Origin: Pseudomonadota bacterium
GTDB taxonomy: Bacteria; Pseudomonadota; Alphaproteobacteria; Rhizobiales; Rhizobiaceae
NCBI GenBank assembly: GCA_003242525.1
Contig: QGUU01000047.1
Coordinates: forward strand, 1 to 10,495
DNA: 10,495 nt
Direction of reading: 5' to 3'
Below the pieces are notes generated by a model that did no database searches, had not been told where the DNA came from, and saw nothing but the letters and a program-made list of their open reading frames with translations. A program made the translations under genes and the position numbers. Positions 1 through 7,193 of the stretch are shown here, piece after piece (position 1 is the stretch's first letter; every line of letters starts with the position of its first letter).

Positions 1-46
1 CGGGACAACAGATATATGGACGTGTCTGTGGGTCTGAGAATGTTGA

Positions 47-430
47 AAAAACGAGAAATCTGCCCGCTCAGCGGCGCGCTTCCTTACCGATGAAGTCGCG
101 GCGCGGTTCCAGGCTTCGGCCAGGGCGATGCACCAGGCGGTGCTGGCCGCAGACGTTCTCGGCTTCCTGGAGGCGGACAAGGCATTGGACGAGGCCCTCG
201 CACGCGCCGCGGACAACCCGTTCGCCGCCCGCGTCGCTGCTCCACTGCAGACGCACAGCCGGCGCTTCTGGTACCGGTTCCAGAGCGGGACCGGGCTTGC
301 GGAGTCTGCCGCAAACCATGTTGCACTGATCGGCGCCATACTGGAGCGCGACGAGGAACGCGCGGGCCACGAGGCAGATCGCCTCATGTCCCTGCTGCGG
401 TTGCAGGCGCAGGCCGCGGCGATGCGCTGA
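47..430 (+). pseudogene. GntR-family regulator remnant (FCD ligand-binding domain only)
   Basis: The frame is open from codon 47 to the TGA at 428-430 and reads as the back part of an FCD domain, the all-helical effector domain of FadR/GntR-type repressors. The stretch DKALDEALARAADNPF matches the usual 'D..FHEAL..AAGNP' segment, and a later helix NHVALIGAILERDEERAGHEA matches the C-terminal helix with its metal-site His. In the first segment the usual metal-binding His is Asp. No winged-helix domain is present. In-frame stops lie at 35-37 and 44-46, and neither other forward frame gives FCD-like protein upstream. The first ATG in frame is at 128 and would give 100 residues with only a weak ribosome binding site. 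Most likely a decayed or truncated regulator that cannot bind DNA. A short expressed effector-domain protein starting at 128 is the alternative. Family assignment is fairly firm; pseudogene status is inference. Confidence 0.6.
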
Positions 431-573
431 CCGGGGAACTGCTTGCCACGGCCCTCGCCTGCGCCGGTAGCGACGGAAAAATTCCTGACCATGTCGGACT
501 GATGCCATGTGGCCCGTCCTTGCGTCATCGAAACCGTTCCGTCTTTTCCACCAACCAGGCAAAGGAAAAACCC

Positions 574-975
574 ATGGGCAAGCACATCGCTATCCTGGTC
601 GCCCGACTGATCTTCGCAGCCATTTTCCTCATGGCTGCCGGCTTCAAGTTCGCCGGAATGCAGATGACCGCTGACTATATCGCGGCCGCCGGCTTCCCTT
701 TCCCGCTTTTCCTCGCCTGGGTGGCGGCCATCTTCGAGGTTTTGCTGGCGCTGGCCTTTCTCACGGGCGCCTTCTTCTCCGAGGCCGCCCTGCTTGCCGG
801 CGCCTATGTGATCTTTCTGGCCTTCGCCTTTCACGGTCCGTCGCACTGGGCGGGCAACGAAGCCGAATTCGGCTTCTTCGTGGACCATTTCACATTCCTG
901 GCCGGCCTGCTCTACGCCGCGGTGCATGGGCCTGGCGAGAGACTGGCGATGAGGGCCGGGTGGTTGTGGAAGTAA
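574..975 (+). CDS. DoxX-family inner membrane protein
   Basis: A 133-residue protein that is almost wholly hydrophobic, with about four membrane segments (roughly residues 6-25, 43-63, 67-88 and 105-121). This fits the small DoxX/DoxD-like family. The first helix ends in AAGFKFAG, the typical 'a..K' motif of these proteins, and the second segment contains a Glu in 'AAIFEVLLALAFLTG', which is also usual. The start at 574 is chosen because AAGGAA precedes it by about 8 bases. An in-frame ATG at 502 would add 24 polar residues before the first membrane segment. The biochemical role of most DoxX-like proteins is unknown; some are linked to thiol or redox stress. It stands alone, with a terminator directly behind it. 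Family is likely, function open. Confidence 0.8.
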   Translation: MGKHIAILVARLIFAAIFLMAAGFKFAGMQMTADYIAAAGFPFPLFLAWVAAIFEVLLALAFLTGAFFSEAALLAGAYVIFLAFAFHGPSHWAGNEAEFGFFVDHFTFLAGLLYAAVHGPGERLAMRAGWLWK

Positions 976-978
976 ATG

Positions 979-1007
979 AAAAGGCCGCGGATAATCCGCG
1001 GCCTTTT
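979..1007. terminator. Bidirectional rho-independent terminator
   Basis: A perfect 12-bp stem (arms 979-990 and 996-1007) closes a 5-base loop ATAAT. It starts 4 bases after the stop codon of the DoxX-like gene. The stem begins with AAAA and ends with TTTT, so a U-run follows the hairpin on either strand. The next gene (mmsA) runs towards it from the other side and ends 34 bases away, so the one element can end both convergent transcripts. Confidence 0.9.
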
Positions 1008-1041
1008 GAACGATCCTTTCGGGCCGGCAAGCCCTGCCGGC

Positions 1042-2538
1042 CTACTTCATGGTCGGCATGGCGAATTCGGCGCCTTCCTTGACACCCGAGGGCCAGCGCG
1101 AGGTGACCGTCTTCGTCTTGGTGTAGAAGCGCACCGAGTCCGGCCCATACTGGTTGAGATCGCCGAAACCGGACCTCTTCCAACCACCGAAGGTGTAGTA
1201 GGACACCGGCACCGGAATCGGCACGTTGATGCCGACCATGCCGACATTGACGCGGCTTGCGAATTCGCGCGCCGCATCGCCGTCTCGGGTGAAGATGGCG
1301 ACGCCATTGCCATACTCGTGTTCGGAAGGCAGCCGCAGCGCTTCCTCGAAATCGTGCGCGCGCACGACCGAGAGCACCGGCCCGAAGATCTCTTCCTTGT
1401 AGATGCGCATCTGCGGCGTCACCTCGTCGAACAGGCAGCCGCCCATGTAGAAGCCGTTCTCATAGCCCTGCATCTTGAAGCCGCGACCGTCGACCACCAG
1501 CTTGGCGCCTTCCTGGATGCCGAGATCGACATAGCCTTTCACGCGCTCCAGCGCCTGCTTGGTCACAAGCGGGCCAAAATCGGCAGCCGGATCGGTCGAC
1601 GGACCGATCTTCAGATTTTCCACGCGGGGGATCAGCTTCTCCACCAGCGCGTCGGCCGTGCCCTTGCCGACCGGAACGGCAACCGAAACGGCCATGCAGC
1701 GCTCACCGGCCGCGCCGTAGCCAGCGCCGATGAGGGCGTCGACGGCCTGGTCCATGTCGGCGTCCGGCATGATGATCATGTGGTTCTTGGCGCCGCCGAA
1801 GCACTGGACGCGCTTTCCGTTCGCACAGCCGCGCGCATAGATGTATTCGGCGATGGAGGACGAGCCGACGAAGCCCACGGCAGCGATGTCCTTGTGATCG
1901 AGTATGGCGTCGACCACTTCCTTGTCGCCGTTGACGACATTGAGAATGCCCTCCGGCAGGCCGGCTTCCAGCATCAGTTCGGCAAGCTTCAAGGGCACGC
2001 CCGGATCGCGTTCCGACGGCTTGAGGATGAAGGCATTGCCGCATGCGATAGCCGGCGCGAATTTCCACATCGGGATCATGGCGGGGAAAGTTGACGGCGT
2101 TATGCCGGGCACCACGGCCAGCGGCTGGCGGATCGAATAGATGTCGATGCCCGGTCCTGCGCCCTCGGTGAATTCGCCCTTCATCAGGTGCGGGATGCCG
2201 AGCGCGAACTCAACCACTTCGACGCCACGCTGGATATCGCCCTTGGCATCGGGCAGTGTCTTGCCGTGCTCGCGCGCAAGCAGTTCGGCCAGCGCATCAT
2301 TGTCACGCGCGACCAGTTCCAGGAACTTCATCAGCACGCGTACGCGCCTTTGCGGGTTTGTCGCGGCCCAGGCCGGCTGCGCCGCCTTGGCATTGGCGAC
2401 CGCTGCATCAAGCTCCGCCTTGGAGCCGAGCGCCACCCTGGCACGCACCGTGCCGTCCAACGGCTGGAAAACGTCTGCCTCCCGCCCCGAAGTGCTCTTG
2501 ACGTGCTTGCCGCCAATGAAATGTCCGTACTGTTCCAT
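1042..2538 (-). CDS. mmsA: CoA-acylating methylmalonate-semialdehyde dehydrogenase
   Basis: A 498-residue aldehyde dehydrogenase superfamily enzyme of full MMSDH length. This family oxidises methylmalonate semialdehyde to propionyl-CoA (and malonate semialdehyde to acetyl-CoA) with NAD+ and CoA, at the end of valine and thymine breakdown; inositol-pathway relatives (IolA) also belong here. The N-terminus (HFIGGKHV) is typical. FVGSSSIAEYIY is the NAD-binding turn. GAKNH, where ordinary aldehyde dehydrogenases have the general-base Glu region, marks the MMSDH branch, and GAAGERCMAVS carries the catalytic Cys (C281). The ATG at 2538 is chosen over a TTG one codon upstream because AGGGAG stands 6 bases before the ATG. 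No other valine or inositol genes are nearby. It is divergent from a LysR gene that may control it. Confidence 0.95.
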   Translation of the reverse strand: MEQYGHFIGGKHVKSTSGREADVFQPLDGTVRARVALGSKAELDAAVANAKAAQPAWAATNPQRRVRVLMKFLELVARDNDALAELLAREHGKTLPDAKGDIQRGVEVVEFALGIPHLMKGEFTEGAGPGIDIYSIRQPLAVVPGITPSTFPAMIPMWKFAPAIACGNAFILKPSERDPGVPLKLAELMLEAGLPEGILNVVNGDKEVVDAILDHKDIAAVGFVGSSSIAEYIYARGCANGKRVQCFGGAKNHMIIMPDADMDQAVDALIGAGYGAAGERCMAVSVAVPVGKGTADALVEKLIPRVENLKIGPSTDPAADFGPLVTKQALERVKGYVDLGIQEGAKLVVDGRGFKMQGYENGFYMGGCLFDEVTPQMRIYKEEIFGPVLSVVRAHDFEEALRLPSEHEYGNGVAIFTRDGDAAREFASRVNVGMVGINVPIPVPVSYYTFGGWKRSGFGDLNQYGPDSVRFYTKTKTVTSRWPSGVKEGAEFAMPTMK

Positions 2539-2643
2539 CAATCGCTCCCTGAATTCGATGGCTCATTGTCGGCCTTTGGCCGCGGGATGGCAACGCGAGC
2601 CGAAACGCAACGGTTGTGCGGAAAATAAAGAGCGCTCCTTCCG

Positions 2644-2661
2644 TGCGCGTTATTTCGCGCA
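2644..2661. promoter_or_regulatory. Inverted repeat, candidate LysR operator
   Basis: TGCGCG-TTATTT-CGCGCA is a perfect 6-bp inverted repeat with a 6-base spacer. It lies in the 174-bp gap between mmsA and the divergent LysR gene and ends at the base before a TATAAA box. LysR proteins usually bind dyads in the gap to their target and often repress themselves. The repeat does not contain the textbook T-N11-A at its symmetry centre, so the assignment is inference from position and symmetry. Confidence 0.45.
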
Positions 2662-2667
2662 TATAAA
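2662..2667 (+). promoter_or_regulatory. Probable -10 box of the LysR gene
   Basis: TATAAA matches the sigma-70 -10 consensus at 5 of 6 positions and lies 45 bases before the LysR start codon. The hexamer 17 bases upstream (TTCCGT, 2639-2644) is a poor -35 box, and the inverted repeat 2644-2661 fills the spacer. A protein bound there would block the promoter. Confidence 0.4.
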
Positions 2668-2712
2668 TGCCCAAGCCTCCTCGCCTGCTGCGGGAGAGAG
2701 AAAGCAGGAACC

Positions 2713-3594
2713 ATGAACTGGGACGATGTGCGCATCTTCCTGGCCGTCGCCCGCGCCGGCCAGATTCTCGGTGCCGCCAGGCGGCTGCAACTCAACCATG
2801 CCACCGTCTCGCGGCGCGTGGCCGCGCTGGAGGAGGCATTGAGGGCAAAGCTGTTCAGGCGGCTGACCACCGGTTCCGAATTGACGCCGGCCGGCATTCG
2901 CTTTCTCGAAATAGCCGAGCGCATGGAGGCCGACATGATTGCTGCCCGCTCGGCCGTGGCCGGGGAGGGGGAGGAAGTATCCGGCACGGTGCGCATCGGC
3001 GCCCCGGACGGGTTCGGCGTCGCGTTCCTGGCCAGGCGGCTGGGCGAACTGACCGCACAGCATCGCGAGCTCACCATCCAGCTCGTTCCGGTACCGCTCT
3101 CTTTCTCCCTTTCACGCCGCGAGGCCGACATCGCCATCACCGTGGAGCGGCCCACGGAGGGGAGGCTGGTTGCCGGCAAGCTGGTCGACTACACCCTCGG
3201 CCTGTTCGCCTCACGTGCCTATGCCGATCAGTACGGCTTGCCGCAGTCGCCTGCGGACCTGCCGCGACACACCCTCATTGGCTATGTGCCCGACCTGATT
3301 GTCAGCCCCTCGCTGGATTATGCCGCGGAGTTCAGCCCCGAGTGGCGCTCGTCCTTTGCCATCTCCTCCGCGCTCGGCCAGGCCGAGGCGGTGCGCGCAG
3401 GGGCCGGCATAGGCATCCTGCACACTTTCATCGCGCGTTCGATGCCGGAATTGCTGCCGGTTGACGTCGTCGCGCCCATCCGCCGCGCCTACTGGCTGGT
3501 CTATCACGAATCGGTGCGCCCGCTGCGCCGGGTTCAGGCAGTCGCCGACTTTATCGCCGGTGCGGTGGAGCGGGAGCGTAGCCTCTTCGCCTGA
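2713..3594 (+). CDS. LysR-family transcriptional regulator
   Basis: A 293-residue protein of normal LysR length. Residues 1-60 are the winged helix-turn-helix: MNWDDVRIFLAVARAG opens it, LGAARRLQLNHATVSRRVAALEEAL holds the recognition helix, and LFRR...TPAG closes the wing. The rest (about 90-290) is the two-lobed effector domain. The start is supported by CAGGA about 5 bases upstream. It is divergent from mmsA, so control of mmsA or of itself through the shared gap is the natural hypothesis, but the ligand cannot be read from the sequence. It ends only 4 bases from the stop codon of the convergent pyruvate kinase gene, with no terminator between. Confidence 0.93.
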   Translation: MNWDDVRIFLAVARAGQILGAARRLQLNHATVSRRVAALEEALRAKLFRRLTTGSELTPAGIRFLEIAERMEADMIAARSAVAGEGEEVSGTVRIGAPDGFGVAFLARRLGELTAQHRELTIQLVPVPLSFSLSRREADIAITVERPTEGRLVAGKLVDYTLGLFASRAYADQYGLPQSPADLPRHTLIGYVPDLIVSPSLDYAAEFSPEWRSSFAISSALGQAEAVRAGAGIGILHTFIARSMPELLPVDVVAPIRRAYWLVYHESVRPLRRVQAVADFIAGAVERERSLFA

Positions 3595-3598
3595 GCCC

Positions 3599-5035
3599 CT
3601 ATCGGTTTCCCCGTCCGTCCGGGCCGATATAGGCGATCCGCAGCATGTTGGTGGATCCGGGCGTCCTTAGCGGCACGCCGGCCGTGATGATGATCCGGTC
3701 TCCCGGCGCGCCGTAATCCTCTTCGATGACGATGCGGCAGGCGCGGTTCACCATGTCGTCGAGGTCGCGCGCATCTTCGGTGACCACGCAATGGGTCCCC
3801 CACACGAGCGAAAGGCGCCGGGCCGTATCCACGATGGGCGACAGCGCGATGATCGGCACCTGCGGGCGCTCGCGCGCGGCGCGCAGCCCGGTCGTCCCGG
3901 AAGAGGTATAGGTGACGATTGCCGAAAGTTTCAGGGTTTCGGCGATCTCGCGCGCGGCCAGCGAAATGGCGTCGGCACCCGTGGCCTCCGGGGTCGGCCG
4001 CTGGGCCCTGATGACGGCGCCGTAGGTGGGATCGCGCTCCACCTGCTCGGCAATCCGGTTCATCGTCGCCACCGCCTCCACCGGATATGCGCCCGCGGCT
4101 GATTCGGCCGAAAGCATCACCGCATCCGCACCCTCGAACACGGCCGTGGCGACATCCGAAACCTCGGCGCGCGTAGGCACCGGGGCAGCGATCATCGATT
4201 CCAGCATCTGCGTGGCCACGACGACAGGCTTGCCGGCCTTGCGCGCTGCCCGGGTGATCTGTTTCTGGATGCCGGGCACGGCTTCCAGCGGCATCTCGAC
4301 GCCAAGGTCGCCGCGCGCGACCATCAGCGCATCCGACAGTTCCATGATCTCATCCAGACGCCTTACCGCCTGCGGCTTCTCTATCTTCGAAAGCAGCAAG
4401 GCCCGGCCGCGTGCAATCTTGCGCGCTTCGGCAAGATCTTCCGGTCTCTGGATGAAGGAAAGCGCAATCCAGTCGACACCCGCATCCAGCACCGCATCCA
4501 GGTCTGCCCGGTCCTTGTCCGTCAGCGCCCCCACGGGCAGGACGGTGTCGGGCAGCGAAACGCCCTTTCTGTCGGAGATGGCGCTGCCCGCAACCACCGT
4601 GCATACGATTCGACGGCCGTCCGCCTCGATCGCCTTCAGTTCCAGCTTGCCGTCATCGATCAGAAGCCGGTGGCCCGGCTCGACCGAAGCCAGGATTTCG
4701 GGATGGGGCAGATGGACTCGGTTGCGGTCGCCGAGTGCCGGGTCGTCGTCGAGCGTGAATCGCTGACCGACCTCAAGCGTCTCCTTGCCCTTGGCGAACT
4801 GCCCCACGCGCAGCTTGGGCCCCTGCAAGTCGGCCAATATGCCGATCGGCCGGCCTACTTCCCCCTCGATCTTGCGGATGCGCTTCACCAGTGTGCGCAT
4901 GAGTTTGTGATCGGCATGGCTCATATTGATGCGGAAGACATCTGCCCCCGCCTCGAAAAGCCTCTTCAGCATCGCCTCTTCCGACGAGGCCGGACCGATG
5001 GTGGCAAGAATCTTGACCTTGCGGCTGCGTCTCAT
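3599..5035 (-). CDS. pyk: Pyruvate kinase
   Basis: A 478-residue glycolytic enzyme that transfers phosphate from phosphoenolpyruvate to ADP. Visible family landmarks in order: KILATIGPASS (residues 8-18), VFRINMSHADH with the nucleotide/K+ site residues R35, N37 and S39, ILADLQGPKLRVG leading into the B domain, LSKIEKPQAV with catalytic K217, the magnesium-binding E219, VARGDLGVEMP, and VATQMLESMI...PTRAEVSDVA. The C-terminal domain is complete. MLSAESA replaces the more common MLSGETA. Its ATG overlaps the TGA of the upstream DUF1036 gene as ATGA, which implies translational coupling, so it probably depends on that gene's promoter. Confidence 0.97.
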   Translation of the reverse strand: MRRSRKVKILATIGPASSEEAMLKRLFEAGADVFRINMSHADHKLMRTLVKRIRKIEGEVGRPIGILADLQGPKLRVGQFAKGKETLEVGQRFTLDDDPALGDRNRVHLPHPEILASVEPGHRLLIDDGKLELKAIEADGRRIVCTVVAGSAISDRKGVSLPDTVLPVGALTDKDRADLDAVLDAGVDWIALSFIQRPEDLAEARKIARGRALLLSKIEKPQAVRRLDEIMELSDALMVARGDLGVEMPLEAVPGIQKQITRAARKAGKPVVVATQMLESMIAAPVPTRAEVSDVATAVFEGADAVMLSAESAAGAYPVEAVATMNRIAEQVERDPTYGAVIRAQRPTPEATGADAISLAAREIAETLKLSAIVTYTSSGTTGLRAARERPQVPIIALSPIVDTARRLSLVWGTHCVVTEDARDLDDMVNRACRIVIEEDYGAPGDRIIITAGVPLRTPGSTNMLRIAYIGPDGRGNR

Positions 5036-5583
5036 TGAGCCTTGCTTTCTGGAGAGCCGTCGCCGGCCGGCTGCCCCTTGTTGTCGACCGTGGCATCATC
5101 GGCTACCGGCTGATCGGTGAGCTGGACCATCCAGCTCGACTGTTCGCCCGTGTCATATTCCTGAAAGCCGGCACGCTGGAAACCGCGCGCAACGCAATCG
5201 GTAACGCCGGCGATCTTGAATTCCTTCTCCGCAACGCACATCGAGATCGGCCCATCCCACCGGCCGCCGCGTTCGGCGTCTTCGGCGTAAAGGTAATAGA
5301 AGCGGGAAGAGAGCGGACCTTCGATCAACGTCTTGCAGCTCGACGCTTCGATATGCCACCAGCCCTCGGTGATCCAGCCTGCCTTTGCGCGATAACCGAT
5401 GCCGACGCCGACGAGGTTCTGGGTGGCATTGCAGACGCGAAAATCGGCCAACGCAGGCGAGGCGAAAGCAAGCCCGAAACCGAACCCGCCGACGAGCAGC
5501 GCCGCCCTGCGGGCAAGCGCCCTCCATGCACCGCTGCGGCCGGTGCAAGCCAATTTCAGTCTTTCAGGGAGCCGCATCATCAT
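5032..5583 (-). CDS. Exported DUF1036-family protein
   Basis: About 183 residues. A basic N-terminus (ending ALARR, about 22-26) and a hydrophobic core (27-41) lead to a likely signal peptidase site ASPALA|DF (after residue 46). The mature part begins FRVCNATQNLVGVGIGYR, followed by GWWHIEASSCKTLIEGPL and FYYLYAED. These small-protein features with paired Cys are what I know of DUF1036, a family of unknown role found mostly in alphaproteobacteria. Three ATGs in a row (5583, 5580, 5577) are possible starts; AGAGG 9 bases before the first favours 5583. The reading frame stays open to 5844, but the added sequence looks non-coding and would bury the signal peptide. The tail is hydrophilic. It overlaps pyk by 4 bases. 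The product likely acts in the periplasm; its function is unknown. Confidence 0.85.
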   Translation of the reverse strand: MMMRLPERLKLACTGRSGAWRALARRAALLVGGFGFGLAFASPALADFRVCNATQNLVGVGIGYRAKAGWITEGWWHIEASSCKTLIEGPLSSRFYYLYAEDAERGGRWDGPISMCVAEKEFKIAGVTDCVARGFQRAGFQEYDTGEQSSWMVQLTDQPVADDATVDNKGQPAGDGSPESKAQ

Positions 5584-5788
5584 GATCCTGTGCCTCTTTT
5601 GGGAAAAGTCCCGATGCATGTCAACGCGCCGTTTCTTCAATTCCAATCGATTTAGAACGCCTGGGCGGAGCGGATACCGCGACGCCACGCGCCAGTTTCT
5701 TGCAAAAAGCTTGACCAAACAACGGCATTGCACATGCGCCGGCTTCATGGAATGACGAAAGCGACCAGCCGAGGAAACGACCTGCACC

Positions 5789-6586
5789 ATGATCCGATCT
5801 TCAGTTTTTGCGCCAGTCGAGATCGTCGAAGGCGACCGGAGCAAGGGGCTGGTGCTGGTGGCGGATCATGCCAGGCGCGGACTGCCGGAGGAATATGGTT
5901 CCCTCGGCCTGCCCGTCCACGAATTCGACCGGCATATTGCCTATGACATCGGGGTGGAGGAAGTTACCCTGGAGCTTGCCGCACTTACCGGCGCGCCGGC
6001 GGTGCTGGCGAATTTTTCCCGCCTGCTGATCGATCCCAATCGCGGCGAGGACGACCCTACGCTTATTCGCCAGCTCTATGACGGCACCATCGTGCCGGGA
6101 AACTATCCTCTGCCGCCCGAGGAGCGCGAACGCCGGCTGGACCGGTTCTACCGCCCCTATCATGACGCCGTATCCGCGCTGATTGCCTCTGTCGCCAGGG
6201 CTTCCGGCGTCGCGCCCTTCATCTTCTCGGTCCATTCCTTCACGCCAGCGCTGCAAGGTTTCGTGCGGCCCTGGCATGTGGGTGTGTTGTGGGACAGGGA
6301 CGACCGTGCGCCGCGCCTGCTCATCGAGGCTCTCTCGGCCGATCCCGGCCTCGTCGTCGGCGACAATGAGCCTTATGACGGAGCGCTGCGCGGCGACACC
6401 ATGTTCCGCCACGCCATCGTCAACGGCTATGCCCACGCCCTTCTCGAGATCCGGCAGGACCTCATCGCCGATTCGGAAGGCGCACTTGCCTGGGCACGGC
6501 GCCTCGCCCCCATCGTTGACGATATCAATCGCCGGCCCGATATACATGAGGTCAGGATGTACGGTTCGCGCACCGGCCCCGTATGA
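5789..6586 (+). CDS. N-formylglutamate amidohydrolase family protein
   Basis: A 265-residue protein of the FGase family, zinc-type hydrolases whose founding member (HutG) releases formate from N-formyl-L-glutamate in histidine breakdown. Seen: VLVADHARRGLPEEYGSLGL near the N-terminus with H27, HEFDRHIAYDIG, the strand LANFSRLLIDPNR, and FIFSVHSFTPAL, where the family keeps a His after a beta strand. GNYPLPPEERERRLDRFYRPYH is also characteristic. No other hut gene is nearby and the next gene is DUF1244, so histidine breakdown is not supported by context; the true substrate may be another N-acyl amino acid. The start at 5789 has GAGGAAA rather far (about 12 bases) upstream, so it is only moderately certain. 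It forms an operon with the following gene (24-bp gap). Confidence 0.88.
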   Translation: MIRSSVFAPVEIVEGDRSKGLVLVADHARRGLPEEYGSLGLPVHEFDRHIAYDIGVEEVTLELAALTGAPAVLANFSRLLIDPNRGEDDPTLIRQLYDGTIVPGNYPLPPEERERRLDRFYRPYHDAVSALIASVARASGVAPFIFSVHSFTPALQGFVRPWHVGVLWDRDDRAPRLLIEALSADPGLVVGDNEPYDGALRGDTMFRHAIVNGYAHALLEIRQDLIADSEGALAWARRLAPIVDDINRRPDIHEVRMYGSRTGPV

Positions 6587-6610
6587 GCCTGCGCGTAAGG
6601 AGTTGATGCA

Positions 6611-6919
6611 ATGCACGAACTCACCCCCGAACAGCGGCGCGATTTCGAGGCCGCAGCCTTCCGGCGGCTGGTCGATCACCTGCGCCAGCGCAGCGACGTG
6701 CAGAATATCGACCTGATGAACCTGGCCGGCTTTTGCCGCAACTGCCTGTCGAACTGGTACCGCGAGGCGGCCGAGGCTGAAGGCGTGGCGCTCTCCAAGG
6801 AAGAATCGCGTGAGATCATCTACGGCATGCCCTATGCCGAGTGGCAGGCGCGCTACCAGACCGAGGCATCGCCCGAGAAGATGGCGGCATTCGAGGTCAA
6901 CCGGCCGCGAGATCACTGA
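6611..6919 (+). CDS. DUF1244-family small protein
   Basis: A 102-residue soluble protein. The block RRLVDHLRQRSDVQNIDLMN runs into LAGFCRNCLSNWYREAA with Cys at 42 and 45, the highly conserved core of DUF1244. A C-x2-C pair in a helical protein suggests metal or redox chemistry, but the function is not known. An AAGGAG ribosome binding site lies 8 bases before the ATG. It is co-directional with the FGase-family gene 24 bp upstream and has no promoter of its own that I can see. I recall DUF1244 next to this FGase-like gene in other rhizobia, which argues for a linked role. Confidence 0.9.
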   Translation: MHELTPEQRRDFEAAAFRRLVDHLRQRSDVQNIDLMNLAGFCRNCLSNWYREAAEAEGVALSKEESREIIYGMPYAEWQARYQTEASPEKMAAFEVNRPRDH

Positions 6920-6940
6920 ACCCGGGACGGTGCTGCGCCC

Positions 6941-6983
6941 TCCGCCGGAAACAAGCCGAATTTCTTTCGCTTGCCCCGGCGGA
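6941..6983. terminator. Imperfect hairpin after the DUF1244 gene
   Basis: An 8-bp perfect outer stem (6941-6948 with 6976-6983, TCCGCCGG against CCGGCGGA) encloses a second imperfect stem formed by AAGCCGAA and TTCGCTT. It begins 21 bases after the DUF1244 stop codon. There is no T-run, so it may be only a weak terminator or an mRNA 3' end structure. Confidence 0.35.
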
Positions 6984-7019
6984 TGGGGAGCGGATTCGGC
7001 GTTGCGGGCCCCGAATTCC

Positions 7020-7037
7020 CGCCCGGCCGGCCGGGCG
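7020..7037. repeat. 18-bp perfect GC palindrome
   Basis: CGCCCGGCC-GGCCGGGCG is perfectly self-complementary with no spacer. It lies in the 274-bp gap between the DUF1244 and Rieske genes, about 95 bases upstream of the predicted Rieske promoter. It could be a protein-binding dyad or a chance product of high GC. The rest of this gap holds the promoter and operator listed separately and nothing else I recognise. Confidence 0.5.
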
Positions 7038-7130
7038 CCATGGTCGGCCTAACCTCCCGAAAAATCGACAGCTTTCCGGCCCGGTTGCACCAGCTGCACA
7101 TCGGAACATCTTCCGTATTCCGCCAAACCA

Positions 7131-7159
7131 TTGCATTTCAATAATAAATGTGCTCTTAT
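7131..7159 (+). promoter_or_regulatory. Predicted promoter of the Rieske oxygenase gene
   Basis: TTGCAT (7131-7136) and TCTTAT (7154-7159) are separated by 17 bases, a sigma-70-like arrangement in an AT-rich patch. The boxes match consensus at 3 and 4 of 6 positions. Transcription would start near 7166, inside the operator-like element, leaving a leader of about 28 bases before the ATG at 7194. Confidence 0.4.
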
Positions 7160-7182
7160 TGAATGAGTATTCAAACAATATC
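7159..7182. promoter_or_regulatory. Operator-like element, copy 1 (TetR-type dyad)
   Basis: TTGAAT-GAGT-ATTCAA is a perfect 6-bp inverted repeat, followed by a tail CAATATC. The whole 24-bp unit recurs at 10024-10047 with 18 identical positions: TTGAATG, then 4 variable bases, TTCA, 2 variable bases, CAATATC. It covers the end of the predicted -10 box and the start site of the Rieske gene, the placement expected for a repressor. The dyad size suits a TetR-family dimer (BetI, the choline-responsive repressor, has a similar TTGAA/TTCAA-type site as I recall); that identification is inference. Confidence 0.65.
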
Positions 7183-7193
7183 AGAGCGTGTCG

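Noticed and set aside
976..2094. Long open frame on the + strand opposite mmsA
   Set aside because: It lies wholly inside the convincing mmsA gene, and its protein is rich in His/Arg/Asp without family motifs, as expected of an antisense shadow in GC-rich DNA.
2570..2582. CGGCC-TTT-GGCCG hairpin in the mmsA leader
   Set aside because: Only 5 bp and common in DNA of this composition; no link to a regulatory class.
5596..5608. CTTTT-GGG-AAAAG dyad before the DUF1036 gene
   Set aside because: Too short to act as a terminator and it overlaps the ribosome binding region; no second copy seen.
5584..5844. Upstream extension of the DUF1036 reading frame on the - strand
   Set aside because: It would place 87 low-complexity basic residues before a clear signal peptide, and a good ribosome binding site supports the later start.
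5801..6916. 371-codon open frame on the - strand across the FGase-family and DUF1244 genes
   Set aside because: It is opposite two recognisable genes and crosses their boundary; no motif is seen.
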